Origin: Deinococcus sp.
GTDB lineage: Bacteria > Deinococcota > Deinococci > Deinococcales > Deinococcaceae
Assembly: GCA_030524065.1 (NCBI GenBank)
Contig: JAUNHF010000001.1
Coordinates: 2,890-32,262, forward strand
Reading direction: 5' to 3'
Length of the DNA stretch: 29,373 nt
Below are positions 1-11,286 of the stretch, piece by piece. A program made the position numbers and the translations under genes. The notes beneath the pieces are model-generated. The model was not told the origin of the DNA. It saw only the letters and a list, made by a program, of their open reading frames with translations, and did no database searches. Positions within the stretch are counted from its first letter, which is position 1. The number at the start of each line of letters is the position of its first letter.

Positions 1-148
1 AACTGATCCCAGCAGGTGCCGGGGGGACCAGGGGACAGAGGAGACTGGTGATCAAGTGGGAGAGTCGGCGACGCGGCCTGCGTTCTTTTCCCTCTGGCTG
101 GCCTGGGCCGTGGCTTGTCCGGCGGCCTATTTACTGGCTCCCTGCTTC

Positions 149-2137
149 CTATGGCCTCACCTCAGCACGCAGGCTGACAGGCGAGTCCAGCCGGATATCG
201 CTGCGGGCGCTGAGGCGCACGGTCACGCGGCTCCCAGGCTGCTTTTCCGAGAGTGAAACCAGCTCGGCCAGCAGCTCTACCATTTCGCTGACCGGCAGGG
301 CACTGCCGACCAGGTTGCTTTCGGTCAGACCGCGTGCCAGCAGGGTCTGGCGCGCCTGCTCAGACAGGGTTTCTACCTGTTGCTGAAGGCCAGCGGCGTC
401 ACCGCCCAGCTGCACCGGGCCTTCGGCCACAGCGGCGCCAGCCACAAAAATCACCCGGTTGGGCCGGGCCTCGCAGCTGAGGTTCACTTCAAAGCCTTCG
501 GGGACATTGGCGGCGGCGCGGCACTGCACGAAGCTGCCAGCACTGAACGACCCCACCGAACTTTCCAGCCCTGCGCGTGAGCCGGCTGGCAGGTCGGTGC
601 CGCTGCCGCCACGGGCCAGCGCCGCCTGTGAGGCGCTGCTGAGGAAAGCGTCCAGCTCGGCGGGCGTGCGGATCACCCCGGAGTACACCACTTCGTTTTT
701 GGTGTAGGCAAGGTCACTGTTCAGCGAAGCGCTCAGCTCGGTGCGGGTGGAAGAATAGTCGTCTTGCAACTGGCCCAGGCTGGTGCGGGTGCTGACCAGA
801 TCGGAGGCCAGCTCGGCGTTGGCGGCCACCAGTTCGGTTTGCTGGTCCAGCAGCTCGCGTTGCAGCCCCTGAAGTTGCTCCACGTCGCGGCGCACGGCGG
901 TCAGCTCCTGGGCGGCTTGGTCACGTTCGGCGCGCAGGCTGTCGCGCTCGGCCTGCAACTCGCCGCGCTGGGCGATCAGCTCGCCGCGCTCGGTGCTGAG
1001 TGTGTCCCGTTCGCGGCGCAGGTCATCGCGCTCCTGGGCCAGGGTGTCGCGCTCGGTTTCGGTGGCCTGGCGCTGGGCTTCGGCCCTGGCCTGGGCAGCC
1101 AGCGCGGCGTCGCGGCCCTGCACGGCGCTGTCGCGTTCGGCCACGGCAGCGTTCCGCTCACCCACAGCGCTGTCTCTTTCAGTGACGGCCCTGTTTCTGT
1201 CGGTGAGCGCACTGTTCCTTGCGGCCACGGCGCTCTCCCTCTCGCTTACGGCGCCGCCGCGCTCGGCTAGGGCCCGGTCGCGCTGGGCCACAGCCTGCTG
1301 GCGCTGGCTTTCCAGCCCCTGGCGGGTGCGTTCCAGGGCGGCCACCTGCGTTTCGAGCGCGGTGGCCCGTGACGCCGCCGCCTCCGCTCTGGCCTGCAGC
1401 TCGCGGGCGCGGCGCCCTGCACCCTGCGCCCGGCTTTCGGCGGCGCGGCTGCGCTGCGCGGCGGCGTCGGCCTGGGCACGCGCCTGCCCAGCCTGCGTCT
1501 CCAGGATGCCCAGTTGCCTATCCAGCTGCGCCACCTCGGCGTCCAGGGCCTGCGCCCGCGCCCGGCTGCGGCCCAGTTCCTGCTGGCTGCCCCGCAGCTG
1601 CGTGCGGGCCTGCTGGGCCTGGGTTTCCAGGTCATTGCGGCGGGCCTGTAAGGAGGCGACCCGCTCTTCCAGGGCGGCGGCGCGGGTTTCCAGCGTCTGC
1701 CCGGCCTGCTGGGCCTGACGCAGTTCCAGCTGGGCCGCGCCCAGTTCGCTGCGGGCCTGCTGGTACTCGCTCTCCAGGGCCTGGGCTGCCTGCTGGGCCT
1801 GGTCGCGTTCCTGCTGCGCGGTTTTCAGGCCCGCCTCAGTGCGCGTCAGCTCACCGCCCACCTGCTCAATCTCGGCGCGCAGGCGCTCCAGCTCGGGGCG
1901 CAGCTGCTGGGCCTGCTGAATGGTGGCAATCGCGTCGCGGTTCAGCAGACCAAACGCCCCCAAGCTGGCGAGGCTGATGCCCATCCCCGACAGCACCGCG
2001 ACCAGCAGCGCTGTGTCCTTGGGCCGCAGGCCGAACATCCGCAGATGCCGGCGGCCTACTTTACGGGCAATCACGTCGGCGGCATAGGCCACCACGCCCG
2101 CAAGCAGGACCACGAATCCCAAAAAAAGCCACAGCAC
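149..2137 (-). CDS. DUF3084-type membrane-anchored coiled-coil protein
   Basis: The product is 662 residues with a GTG start. Residues 1-20 form a hydrophobic helix and about 42-66 a second one (KDTALLVAVLSG onward), separated by a short basic loop; this is the N-terminal layout of DUF3084 proteins of Deinococcus and cyanobacteria. Residues about 75-450 are one long Gln/Ala/Glu/Arg-rich coiled coil. Within it residues 268-407 fall into 20 consecutive seven-residue units, nearly all with Arg at position five. The C-terminal 200 residues are globular. The GTG is chosen because TAGACT ends seven bases upstream, a leaderless arrangement, and the protein begins directly with the hydrophobic helix. 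The function of the family is unknown; an envelope-anchored scaffolding role is only inference. It lies downstream of the LptB-like gene on the same strand, 101 bases away. Confidence 0.85.
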   Translation of the reverse strand: MLWLFLGFVVLLAGVVAYAADVIARKVGRRHLRMFGLRPKDTALLVAVLSGMGISLASLGAFGLLNRDAIATIQQAQQLRPELERLRAEIEQVGGELTRTEAGLKTAQQERDQAQQAAQALESEYQQARSELGAAQLELRQAQQAGQTLETRAAALEERVASLQARRNDLETQAQQARTQLRGSQQELGRSRARAQALDAEVAQLDRQLGILETQAGQARAQADAAAQRSRAAESRAQGAGRRARELQARAEAAASRATALETQVAALERTRQGLESQRQQAVAQRDRALAERGGAVSERESAVAARNSALTDRNRAVTERDSAVGERNAAVAERDSAVQGRDAALAAQARAEAQRQATETERDTLAQERDDLRRERDTLSTERGELIAQRGELQAERDSLRAERDQAAQELTAVRRDVEQLQGLQRELLDQQTELVAANAELASDLVSTRTSLGQLQDDYSSTRTELSASLNSDLAYTKNEVVYSGVIRTPAELDAFLSSASQAALARGGSGTDLPAGSRAGLESSVGSFSAGSFVQCRAAANVPEGFEVNLSCEARPNRVIFVAGAAVAEGPVQLGGDAAGLQQQVETLSEQARQTLLARGLTESNLVGSALPVSEMVELLAELVSLSEKQPGSRVTVRLSARSDIRLDSPVSLRAEVRP
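917..1336 (-). repeat. Heptad-encoding 21-base tandem repeat array in the DUF3084 gene
   Basis: Twenty in-frame units of 21 bases encode residues 268-407. The consensus is A/L-x-x-E-R-D/N-x, for example AVTERDS, AVAERDS, LRRERDT and LQAERDS. Arg is at position five in every unit except one, ALAAQAR. There is no phase break over 140 residues, so this is a continuous coiled-coil rod that could change length by repeat slippage. Confidence 0.8.
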
Positions 2138-2144
2138 GCCCTGG

Positions 2145-2150
2145 AGTCTA
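2145..2150 (-). promoter_or_regulatory. -10 element of the DUF3084 gene (leaderless)
   Basis: TAGACT on the minus strand is followed by seven bases and then the GTG start. No Shine-Dalgarno sequence and no clear -35 are seen. Confidence 0.6.
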
Positions 2151-2238
2151 GAGGATTTACCGGAAAAGGGCGTCTATGCCGCCACCTTTGCGGCTCCCGC
2201 TGCTCTTGGCAGGGCTGAGGGAAGGCGAGGAAGGTGGC

Positions 2239-3021
<783 letters not shown>

Positions 3022-3028
3022 GCCCCGC

Positions 3029-3034
3029 AGTTTA
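3029..3034 (-). promoter_or_regulatory. -10 element of lptB (leaderless)
   Basis: TAAACT on the minus strand lies seven bases before GTG 3021, and this spacing decides the start choice. The -35 is not recognisable. Confidence 0.55.
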
Positions 3035-3117
3035 CCAGGGCCCACATGAGAGGCGCTGCACTGGCCGCCGTCGCCTCACGCGGGCAGGGAGTGGGTTGCA
3101 CTGGGGCGGATGGGCCT

Positions 3118-3612
<495 letters not shown>

Positions 3613-3617
3613 CGGGC

Positions 3618-3623
3618 ACTATA
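3618..3623 (-). promoter_or_regulatory. -10 element of the DUF420 gene
   Basis: TATAGT on the minus strand lies five bases from GTG 3612 and eight bases from ATG 3609. The transcript should be leaderless or nearly so, and no Shine-Dalgarno sequence is seen. Confidence 0.5.
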
Positions 3624-3675
3624 GCGGGGCCGCTGAACGGGCGGTAAGGGCGGGGAGTCCCTGGCGCAGGATGGG

Positions 3676-3718
3676 CGGCCATAAGCCTGGGCTTTGCTCA
3701 AGCGCACTCTTATGGCCG
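3676..3718. repeat. Intergenic stem-loop with ten-base perfect arms
   Basis: CGGCCATAAG (3676-3685) is repeated inverted as CTTATGGCCG (3709-3718). Inside, GCTT and AAGC form a second short stem around TGCTC. It sits in the gap between the unknown gene ending at 3834 and the DUF420 gene. No T-run follows on either strand, so it is not a standard terminator. Confidence 0.6.
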
Positions 3719-3833
3719 TGCCCTGCGGGCCAACTTCTGGGGCGAAAAGTTGTCCCATTCCAGCTGAAGCCATGACCGGTTGGGGCAGCAGTTGGGCCGG
3801 GGAGACTCGCGGCGGTCCCTGCCCCTTACTGTC

Positions 3834-4538
3834 TCAGCCCACCCGCCGCCGCACCCGGCCGCTCGCCGGGCCTGAAGGCGCTCCGGCCCGGCCACTCCAC
3901 AGTTCGGCTGGCTGGGCGTCCACGGTCCCGAACGGTGTGGGCTGGGTCAGGCGCAAAAACGTGTGCGGCTGCGCCGCAGAGCGCCACACGCCCGCGCCGC
4001 CGGGCCGCAGCACAAAGACTTCGGCGTCCGCTCCGGCCACCTGTTCGTTCGGCAGGCGCTGCACATGCACGCCGCTGCCGGTCAGCCGCACCACCTGCTG
4101 TTCGCCGGGGGCCGCTGACCACTCGCGGACCCACAGCAGCAGCGAGACCGGGTCAAGATAGTCGGTCACCAGGGGCGCGTCCGTCTCCTCGCCGCGCTGG
4201 CGCAGCCGCACCTCACCGGCCCGGTCATCCAGGCTCAGTTCCAGGCTGGTGCGGCTGCCTTCACCCTCGGCGTAGGCCAGCAGCGCCAGCGTGCGCGGAT
4301 GCAGCCGGCTGGTCTGATGAACTCGCAGGTGTGGCAACACCCCGCCAAATTCGGTCTCCACCCGCGCCACCACCGCGCCGCGCTCCGGGCGGATGGTCCA
4401 GTGCTGCGCCCCCGCCCACTCACCGCCCAGACTGAGAGCCAGCTCGAAGCTCTCGCCCTCGCGTGCCCAGCGGGGTAGGCCACCGCTTAGGTCAAACAGG
4501 CTGGGCGGGCCGCTTCTCCCACTGCCCGCCTCAGCCAC
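3834..4538 (-). CDS. Conserved hypothetical protein overlapping deoB (weakly DUF3108-like)
   Basis: I do not firmly recognise this protein of 234 residues. It has no signal peptide, membrane helix or obvious catalytic motif. It alternates short hydrophobic and charged strands, suggesting a beta-rich fold. The segment [14 protein letters not shown] followed by a hydrophilic [13 protein letters not shown] strand loosely recalls DUF3108 proteins, but this is a weak resemblance. The GTG start at 4538 is chosen because it overlaps the deoB stop (GTGGCTGA), implying translational coupling; longer in-frame starts lie inside deoB and encode low-complexity Pro/Arg-rich sequence. The C-terminus is Arg/Gly-rich. 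Co-expression with phosphopentomutase is likely, but no functional link is evident. Confidence 0.6.
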   Translation of the reverse strand: MAEAGSGRSGPPSLFDLSGGLPRWAREGESFELALSLGGEWAGAQHWTIRPERGAVVARVETEFGGVLPHLRVHQTSRLHPRTLALLAYAEGEGSRTSLELSLDDRAGEVRLRQRGEETDAPLVTDYLDPVSLLLWVREWSAAPGEQQVVRLTGSGVHVQRLPNEQVAGADAEVFVLRPGGAGVWRSAAQPHTFLRLTQPTPFGTVDAQPAELWSGRAGAPSGPASGRVRRRVG

Positions 4539-5736
4539 GCAGCTGCGCCCAGAAGCTCTGGCCGGGGCCGTCCCACGCGGCGCCCAGCGCCTCGGCGGCG
4601 GTGGCGCCCACATCGGCAAAGGTCTGCCGGGTGCCCAGGTCGGTCAGGCCCTGCATGCCGGGGTGGTAGCCCAGCAGCAGGCCGTGCTCGCGGGTGTGGT
4701 CGCTGCCGTACCAGGTGGGGTCGTTGCCGTGATCCGAGATGATCAGCAGGGCGCCGCCCTCAGGCACCGCCGCCAGGAACTGCGGCAGCGCGTCATCAAA
4801 AGCCTTCAGCGCCGCCGAGTAGCCCTGGGGGTCGCGCCGGTGGCCGTATTTGGAGTCAAAATCCACCAGGTTGGTGAAGATCAGCCCGTCCAGTCCCTCA
4901 GCGGCGGCCCGGTGCATCCGCTCCAGCGTCTGGCGGATGCCGTCGGCGTTGTCGTCGGTGTGGTGGGTTTCGGTAAAGCCCTGGCCGGCGTACAGATCGG
5001 GAATCTTGCCGATGCCCACCACGGCCTTGCCCGCGTCCTTGAGGGCGTCCAGCACGGTGCGGGGCGGAACCAGCGAGTAGTCTTTGCGCTGGTCGTTCAG
5101 CCGCTCAAACGCGCCCACCTCGCCGGTAAAAGGCCGGGCAATTACGCGGGCCACAGCATGTTCACCCTGCAGAATTTCGCGGGCCGCCTCGCACCAGGCA
5201 TACAGCGTGTCCAGCGGCACTGCGTCTACATGCGCGGCCACCTGAAAGACACTGTCGGCGCTGGTGTACACGATGGGCTGGCCGGTACGCAGATGCTCTT
5301 CGCCGTAGTCGCTCAGCACTTCGGTGCCGGAGTAGGGCCGGTTGCACAGGTGCCCGCGCCCGGTGGCGGCGTCAAAGCGGTCCATCACTTCAGGCGGAAA
5401 GCCCTGTGGGTACACCTGAAAAGCGTGCTCAAGCTGAATCCCCATAAATTCCCAGTGGCCGGTGGAAGAATCCTTGCCGGGGCTGACCTCCTCCATACGT
5501 CCAAAGGCGCCGCGTGCGTCGCCCACGTCAGGAATGGTCGCGGGGCTGCGCTTCACGCCAGGAAGAGCGCCGATGCCAAGGCGGGCCAGGTGGGGCAAAT
5601 GCGCGGGCGCCGCTGCCAGCGTGTGGTTGAGGGTAAATGAACCGGCGTCGCTGCCCCGCTGCGGGTCGCCGAAGCTGGCGGCGTCCGGCAGGGCGCCCAC
5701 ACCGACGGAATCGAGAACCAGAATGGTCAGGAACAT
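4531..5736 (-). CDS. deoB: Phosphopentomutase
   Basis: This enzyme of 401 residues interconverts ribose-1-phosphate or deoxyribose-1-phosphate with the 5-phosphate in nucleoside salvage. It belongs to the alkaline-phosphatase superfamily and uses two Mn ions. The sequence shows the N-terminal metal-binding segment [12 protein letters not shown], the phosphorylated-Thr loop [25 protein letters not shown], and the metal motif SDHGNDPTW followed by [11 protein letters not shown]. The length matches the family. The ATG at 5736 begins exactly at the conserved [12 protein letters not shown], and TATCCT lies six bases upstream, so the mRNA is probably leaderless. It is divergent from meaB across an 81-base gap. 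An open frame continues 411 bases further upstream but runs antisense through meaB. Confidence 0.96.
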   Translation of the reverse strand: MFLTILVLDSVGVGALPDAASFGDPQRGSDAGSFTLNHTLAAAPAHLPHLARLGIGALPGVKRSPATIPDVGDARGAFGRMEEVSPGKDSSTGHWEFMGIQLEHAFQVYPQGFPPEVMDRFDAATGRGHLCNRPYSGTEVLSDYGEEHLRTGQPIVYTSADSVFQVAAHVDAVPLDTLYAWCEAAREILQGEHAVARVIARPFTGEVGAFERLNDQRKDYSLVPPRTVLDALKDAGKAVVGIGKIPDLYAGQGFTETHHTDDNADGIRQTLERMHRAAAEGLDGLIFTNLVDFDSKYGHRRDPQGYSAALKAFDDALPQFLAAVPEGGALLIISDHGNDPTWYGSDHTREHGLLLGYHPGMQGLTDLGTRQTFADVGATAAEALGAAWDGPGQSFWAQLRG

Positions 5737-5742
5737 GGCTAC

Positions 5743-5748
5743 AGGATA
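5743..5748 (-). promoter_or_regulatory. -10 element of deoB (leaderless)
   Basis: TATCCT on the minus strand lies six bases before the deoB ATG. No -35 consensus is visible. Confidence 0.6.
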
Positions 5749-5805
5749 GGGCAGAGGAGTTCGGAGGGGCCTGCCCACAGAAGGGGAAGGGCGGTCACGC
5801 TGCTT

Positions 5806-5811
5806 TAGCAT
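5806..5811 (+). promoter_or_regulatory. -10 element of meaB (leaderless)
   Basis: TAGCAT is followed by GGGCCC and then the ATG at 5818, a six-base gap. The same TAGCAT-plus-six arrangement occurs before the repeat-protein gene at 28802. Confidence 0.6.
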
Positions 5812-5817
5812 GGGCCC

Positions 5818-6810
<993 letters not shown>

Positions 6811-6815
6811 CCCGG

Positions 6816-6844
6816 TTGACAGGATGGAGGCGGCCAGCTATCCT
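6816..6844 (+). promoter_or_regulatory. Near-consensus sigma70-type promoter of the tRNA cluster
   Basis: TTGACA (6816-6821), a 17-base spacer and TATCCT (6839-6844) lie 26 bases before tRNA-Asp. It is the best -35/-10 pair in the window, as expected for a stable RNA promoter. Confidence 0.8.
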
Positions 6845-6870
6845 TTACTCCGCTGCTTAGGCGGCTCTCT

Positions 6871-6946
<76 letters not shown>

Positions 6947-6973
6947 GAGTCTCCCCATTTGGGGAGCATGTTC

Positions 6974-7049
<76 letters not shown>

Positions 7050-7065
7050 CAGTTTTACAGCAGCT

Positions 7066-7140
<75 letters not shown>

Positions 7141-7149
7141 GCAGAACCG

Positions 7150-7174
7150 CCCGCCGCAAGGCGGGTTTCTTTTT
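7150..7174 (+). terminator. Intrinsic terminator of the tRNA cluster
   Basis: CCCGCC, loop GCAA and GGCGGG are followed by TTTCTTTTT. It starts ten bases after the CCA of tRNA-Thr. Confidence 0.9.
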
Positions 7175-7246
7175 GGTCTGTGCAGTGCCTGAGTGCAGCC
7201 AACGTGCAGAATGTGACGCAGGCTGCTCTAGGCCGGGCAGATCGGT

Positions 7247-7252
7247 TATTCT
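7247..7252 (+). promoter_or_regulatory. -10 element upstream of mltG
   Basis: TATTCT lies eight bases before an ATG at 7261 that opens a nine-codon ORF ending on the mltG start. Transcription should begin near 7259-7261, giving mltG a leader of about 27 bases. Confidence 0.5.
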
Positions 7253-7260
7253 GGCTGGCA

Positions 7261-7290
7261 ATGAATGTTCGCCAAGGGAGCCAGCGATGA
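7261..7290 (+). CDS. Possible leader mini-ORF (9 codons) coupled to mltG
   Basis: ATG at 7261 opens MNVRQGSQR and stops at the TGA in ATGA at 7287-7290, whose ATG is the mltG start. The GGGAG Shine-Dalgarno sequence for mltG lies inside it. The ATG falls at or next to the predicted transcription start, so it could be read as a leaderless ORF and feed ribosomes into mltG. It may be chance. Confidence 0.3.
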   Translation: MNVRQGSQR

Positions 7291-8306
7291 CCAGGCTGGG
7301 ACAGAACCGGGGCCTGCCACTGTGGGCCAAGATTGCGATGCCGCTGCTGATGCTGCTGATTCTGGCCGGTGGGGTGGCTGCGTGGTTGTTGACCGGGCAG
7401 ACGGGCCCGGCTGGCGGCGGAGAGTACACGCTCGAAGTCAAGTCTGGAGATACGCTGGCCGCCGTAGCCCAGGAACTGGAAGACAATGAGGTGGTCCGCA
7501 GCGCCGACGCCCTGCGCTACGAAATGCGCCGCGCCGGCACAGACGCCTCCCTCAAAGAGGGCCTGTACGACCTCAGCGGCCAGATGTCTGTGGCCGAGGT
7601 AGCACAGGCACTCGCCGCAGCGCCGCGCATTCCTACGGTTAAGGTGGCTGTCCCCGAAGGCCGCCGGATCAAGGATCTGCCGGCCATTTTCGAGAAGTCG
7701 GGGTTCAAGGCGGCCGAGATCAAAGAAGCGCTGAATGACCCCTCGCTGAGCGAGTACGCCGAAACCAACCTGGAAGGCTTCGTGTTTCCGGCCACCTACG
7801 AGTTCAAGGAAGGCGCCAGCGCCAAAGAAGTCGTGATCCAGATGGTGGAGCGCATGAACGAGGAATTCACCCCTGAGCGTGTGGCGCAGGCCAGGGCCGA
7901 GGGCCTGAGCGTGTACGACTGGGTGACGCTTGCCAGCATGGTGCAGGCCGAGGCGGCCAACAACGAAGAAATGCCCATCATTGCGGGTGTGTTTCTCAAC
8001 CGCTTGCGTGACGGCATGACCCTGGGAAGCGATCCTACTGTGGCTTACGGTCTAGGCAAAGACCTGCCGGAGTTGGACCGGGGAGCTGGGGATTTTGAGA
8101 AAGACCACGAGTGGAGCACCTACACCCGCCGGGGTCTGCCCAAGACGCCCATCAATAACCCCGGCGAACCAGCACTGCTGGCGGTGCTGAACGCCCAGCG
8201 CAAGATGGACGATGGGCGTGACGCTCTTTACTTTCTGCACGCGTCGGATGGCAAGATCTATGTGAATCACACCTTTGACGAACACCTGAGCGACAATGCC
8301 CGCTAA
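7287..8306 (+). CDS. mltG: Endolytic murein transglycosylase MltG
   Basis: This inner-membrane lytic transglycosylase of 339 residues cleaves nascent glycan strands and is thought to terminate peptidoglycan polymerisation. One N-terminal transmembrane helix (about 13-36) is followed by a LysM-like region ([18 protein letters not shown]) and the YceG catalytic domain. In ASMVQAEA, Glu222 aligns with the catalytic Glu218 of E. coli. [34 protein letters not shown] and the C-terminal [18 protein letters not shown] are all family motifs. The start at 7287 has GGGAG six bases upstream; the open frame extends upstream towards the tRNA terminator without a better signal. Confidence 0.95.
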   Translation: MTRLGQNRGLPLWAKIAMPLLMLLILAGGVAAWLLTGQTGPAGGGEYTLEVKSGDTLAAVAQELEDNEVVRSADALRYEMRRAGTDASLKEGLYDLSGQMSVAEVAQALAAAPRIPTVKVAVPEGRRIKDLPAIFEKSGFKAAEIKEALNDPSLSEYAETNLEGFVFPATYEFKEGASAKEVVIQMVERMNEEFTPERVAQARAEGLSVYDWVTLASMVQAEAANNEEMPIIAGVFLNRLRDGMTLGSDPTVAYGLGKDLPELDRGAGDFEKDHEWSTYTRRGLPKTPINNPGEPALLAVLNAQRKMDDGRDALYFLHASDGKIYVNHTFDEHLSDNAR

Positions 8307-8637
8307 CGTCAGTAAATCGGTCTGAAGGCCAGACAGGGTCAGAACACTTCACCGCACAGGGGAGGTTCTGGCCCTGCCCGCTTTTTGACCGTGGCCCGCA
8401 GTCGGCTGTAGGGCATAGCCAACTGCGCCTCACAGTTGTGCGCCTTTTCCTGTGACAGCGTAGGCGCATCAGAGCTGCTGCCCACCCCGCAATGGGGACA
8501 ATTGGGCCTGCGGGCCTGACCCCGGCCTCCCTACAATGCACAGCGAACGCTGGCCGAGTGCGGCGCAGCGCAGTACCTATGTGCCCTGGGAGACGTGCCC
8601 CAGCAAAAGGCGCCTGAGACGAGAGGAGAAAAAGACC
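8307..8637 (+). other. 331-base gap between mltG and ctaA
   Basis: The gap holds the mltG terminator (8334-8386) and then about 145 bases in which I see no gene. A possible -10, TACAAT, lies at 8532-8537 without a well-spaced -35; it would give ctaA an untranslated leader of about 90 bases. AGGAG at 8624-8628 serves the TTG start of ctaA. Confidence 0.5.
8334..8386 (+). terminator. Probable terminator after mltG
   Basis: CAGGGTCAGAAC and GTTCTGGCCCTG form a 12-base-pair stem with one G-T pair and a 19-base loop. A run of five T follows after a short CCCGC stretch. Confidence 0.6.
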
Positions 8638-9929
8638 TTGAACAAGGCAATGACCCGGGCAGAATCGCACCGGTCAAGTGCAGGACCCGCTGGCCGGAGC
8701 CTGATGTATCTGGCCTGGGGCGCCCTGGTCTATAACGTGGCCGTGATCCTCTGGGGCGCAGTGGTCCGCATCACGGGTGCGGGGGCTGGCTGCGGCGACC
8801 ACTGGCCGCTGTGTGACGGTCAGGTCGTGCCGCTGAGCTACACCGCCGAGCGGGTGATTGAGTTCAGTCACCGGCTGACCAGCGGCGCCAGCGGCCTGCT
8901 GGCGATTGCCCTTTTTGCGCTCGCTTTTGCGGCGCCCCTGCGGCAGGCCGTGACCCGCCCAGAGCTGGCTGGCCGCGCACGCCTTAGCTTCGGCGCGGGG
9001 CTGGTCTGTGCGGGGCTTCTGGTGGCCGGGGCAGTGACCACTTCCGGACCGCTGGTGTTGCTCGGTGCGGGCCTGGGACTGCTGGCGCTGGGCGCCTGGT
9101 TCACTGCACTCCTGGCGCTGCGGCACCTGAGCTGGGCCGAGACCTTCCGGCGCTGGCCGGTGGTCTTTGGTGCGGCACTTTCCTTCGGGCTGATCTTGCT
9201 TGAAGGCGTGGTGGGCGGCTTGCAGGTGCTGTGGGGCCTGACTGCCGATTCGACCGATCCGGCGCGGGGGCTGGTGCAGGGCGTTCACCTCGCCAACACT
9301 TTCGCGCTGCTGGGCGCGATGCTGCTCACGGCGCTGTGCGCTTCCGGCTGGCCGGCCCTGTGGTACAACGACCGGCTGCGCGGCCCCGGCCAGGGGCAAG
9401 TTCGCCGCCTGTGGACCTTGGGATTGGTGCTGACCCTGCTGGTGGGCATGGCCGGCGCCGTAACTGCGCTGGGCGATCTGCTGTTTTCCCCGGCGCCCGG
9501 CACTCCACTGGACACCGTGCGGCGCGACTTCGGTGCCGCTGCCACCCTGATTGAGAATCTGCGGGTGTTGCATCCCCTGCTGGCGCTGGCCGGCAGTGGC
9601 TACCTGCTGTGGATGGCGGCCCGCCTGCGCCAGCTGCGGCCGAGTGCATTGGTCAGTCGCTGGGCCGGCTGGCTTTCGGGCGCGGTCGCGCTTCAGGTGG
9701 TGGCCGGGTTCGTCAATGTGACCCTCAAGGCGCCGGACTGGATGCAACTGACGCACCTGCTGCTGGCCTGTATCATGTGGCTTATGACGGTGATGTTGGG
9801 ATATGTGGCGCTGACGTTGCCGGACATAGAAGCTGATGCTCCCCAGCCTGGGCGGGGGCCTGAGGTGCCTGGGAATACCGGGGCAGTTTCCAGAGATATT
9901 GGTCCTGGGCGCAGAGACGGGGTGCAGGC

Positions 9930-9933
<4 letters not shown>
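8638..9933 (+). CDS. ctaA: Heme A synthase (COX15/CtaA family)
   Basis: This polytopic membrane protein of 431 residues oxidises the C8 methyl of heme O to a formyl group, giving heme A for the caa3 oxidase. About eight hydrophobic helices are visible. The first external loop has the Cys pair of CGDHWPLC, as in Bacillus-type CtaA. The heme-binding EFSHR motif (ExxHR) follows, and later helices contain [20 protein letters not shown] and [11 protein letters not shown] with conserved His. It is longer than Bacillus CtaA because of extra linker and a hydrophilic C-terminal tail. The start is set at TTG 8638, nine bases after AGGAG; an ATG at 8650 is the alternative. The stop overlaps the ctaB start as ATGA. 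Confidence 0.92.
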
Positions 9934-10871
<938 letters not shown>

Positions 10872-10933
10872 CCGCCACTGCTGGCCGCTCCTACTGGCAG
10901 GGCGCAGCGGGAACAGGTCAGGCCCGGAAAGGT

Positions 10934-10964
10934 CCAGGGTGCCCGCAGCCCAGGAGCACCCTGG
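10934..10964. repeat. Inverted repeat downstream of ctaB
   Basis: CCAGGGTGC (10934-10942) and GCACCCTGG (10956-10964) are perfect nine-base arms with a 13-base loop. No T-run follows, so this may be a stabilising 3-prime hairpin or a factor-assisted stop rather than a standard terminator. Confidence 0.55.
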
Positions 10965-11010
10965 GCAAATGGCTTATAGGGCGACGTATTCGAGTATTTG
11001 ATGAGGACAA

Positions 11011-11039
11011 TTGACACCGCTTGAGGATGATCTGATAAC
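11011..11039 (+). promoter_or_regulatory. Candidate promoter upstream of ctaC
   Basis: TTGACA, a 17-base spacer and GATAAC (four of six matches to TATAAT) are seen. Transcription from here would give ctaC a leader of about 240 bases. Confidence 0.45.
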
Positions 11040-11260
11040 GCTACGTGCGACTTCTGGCAGCCAGGAGCGGCGCTGAGAGCTGGCCGCTGTGGCCCACTCC
11101 TGCGCCTTCTCTACTGACCAAACGTTCAGCAAGGCGCACAGCCACGGAGAAACACCGGCACTTTTCTTGGGGCAACTGCCCCTGGCTCCGGCTCCTGGCA
11201 AGACCCCCGCTTGTTTCCGCTGACGCGAGACAACTTCAACATAGCCGTGGCATTCTTGCT

Positions 11261-11266
11261 TAGACT
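11261..11266 (+). promoter_or_regulatory. Candidate proximal -10 of ctaC
   Basis: TAGACT lies 20 bases before the ctaC ATG, with GAGG at 11274-11277 as Shine-Dalgarno sequence nine bases from the ATG. No well-spaced -35 is seen. Confidence 0.45.
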
Positions 11267-11286
11267 ATGAAGCGAGGAAAGGAGAA

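Larger units (their letters stand above)
10872..11286 (+). other. 415-base regulatory gap between ctaB and ctaC
   Basis: I see no convincing gene here. It contains a nine-base inverted repeat soon after ctaB (10934-10964), a perfect TTGACA with a GATAAC 17 bases on (11011-11039), a short palindrome GGGGCA-AC-TGCCCC (11169-11182) and a TAGACT -10 close to ctaC (11261-11266). An open frame of 72 codons from 11045 has low-complexity composition and no ribosome binding site. Confidence 0.55.

Noticed and set aside
1..148. Start of window
   Set aside because: No gene, RNA or clear terminator is seen; the plus-strand frames here are shadows extending into the DUF3084 gene.
764..1977. Several plus-strand frames opposite the DUF3084 gene, up to 252 codons
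   Set aside because: Produced by the 21-base repeat structure of the coiled-coil gene; low-complexity products.
2181..2238. GCCACCTT/AAGGTGGC inverted repeat after lptB
   Set aside because: The 42-base loop and missing T-run make terminator function unconvincing.
4393..5640. Open frame of 415 codons antisense to deoB
   Set aside because: Same GC-bias shadow; Val/Gly/His-rich without motifs, and no start signal.
8674..9756. Open frame of 360 codons antisense to ctaA
   Set aside because: Gln/His/Arg-rich sequence typical of an antisense membrane-protein gene.
11045..11263. 72-codon frame in the ctaB-ctaC gap starting GTG
   Set aside because: Composition is random-like, there is no ribosome site, and it starts at the predicted transcription start only by coincidence; not strong enough to call.
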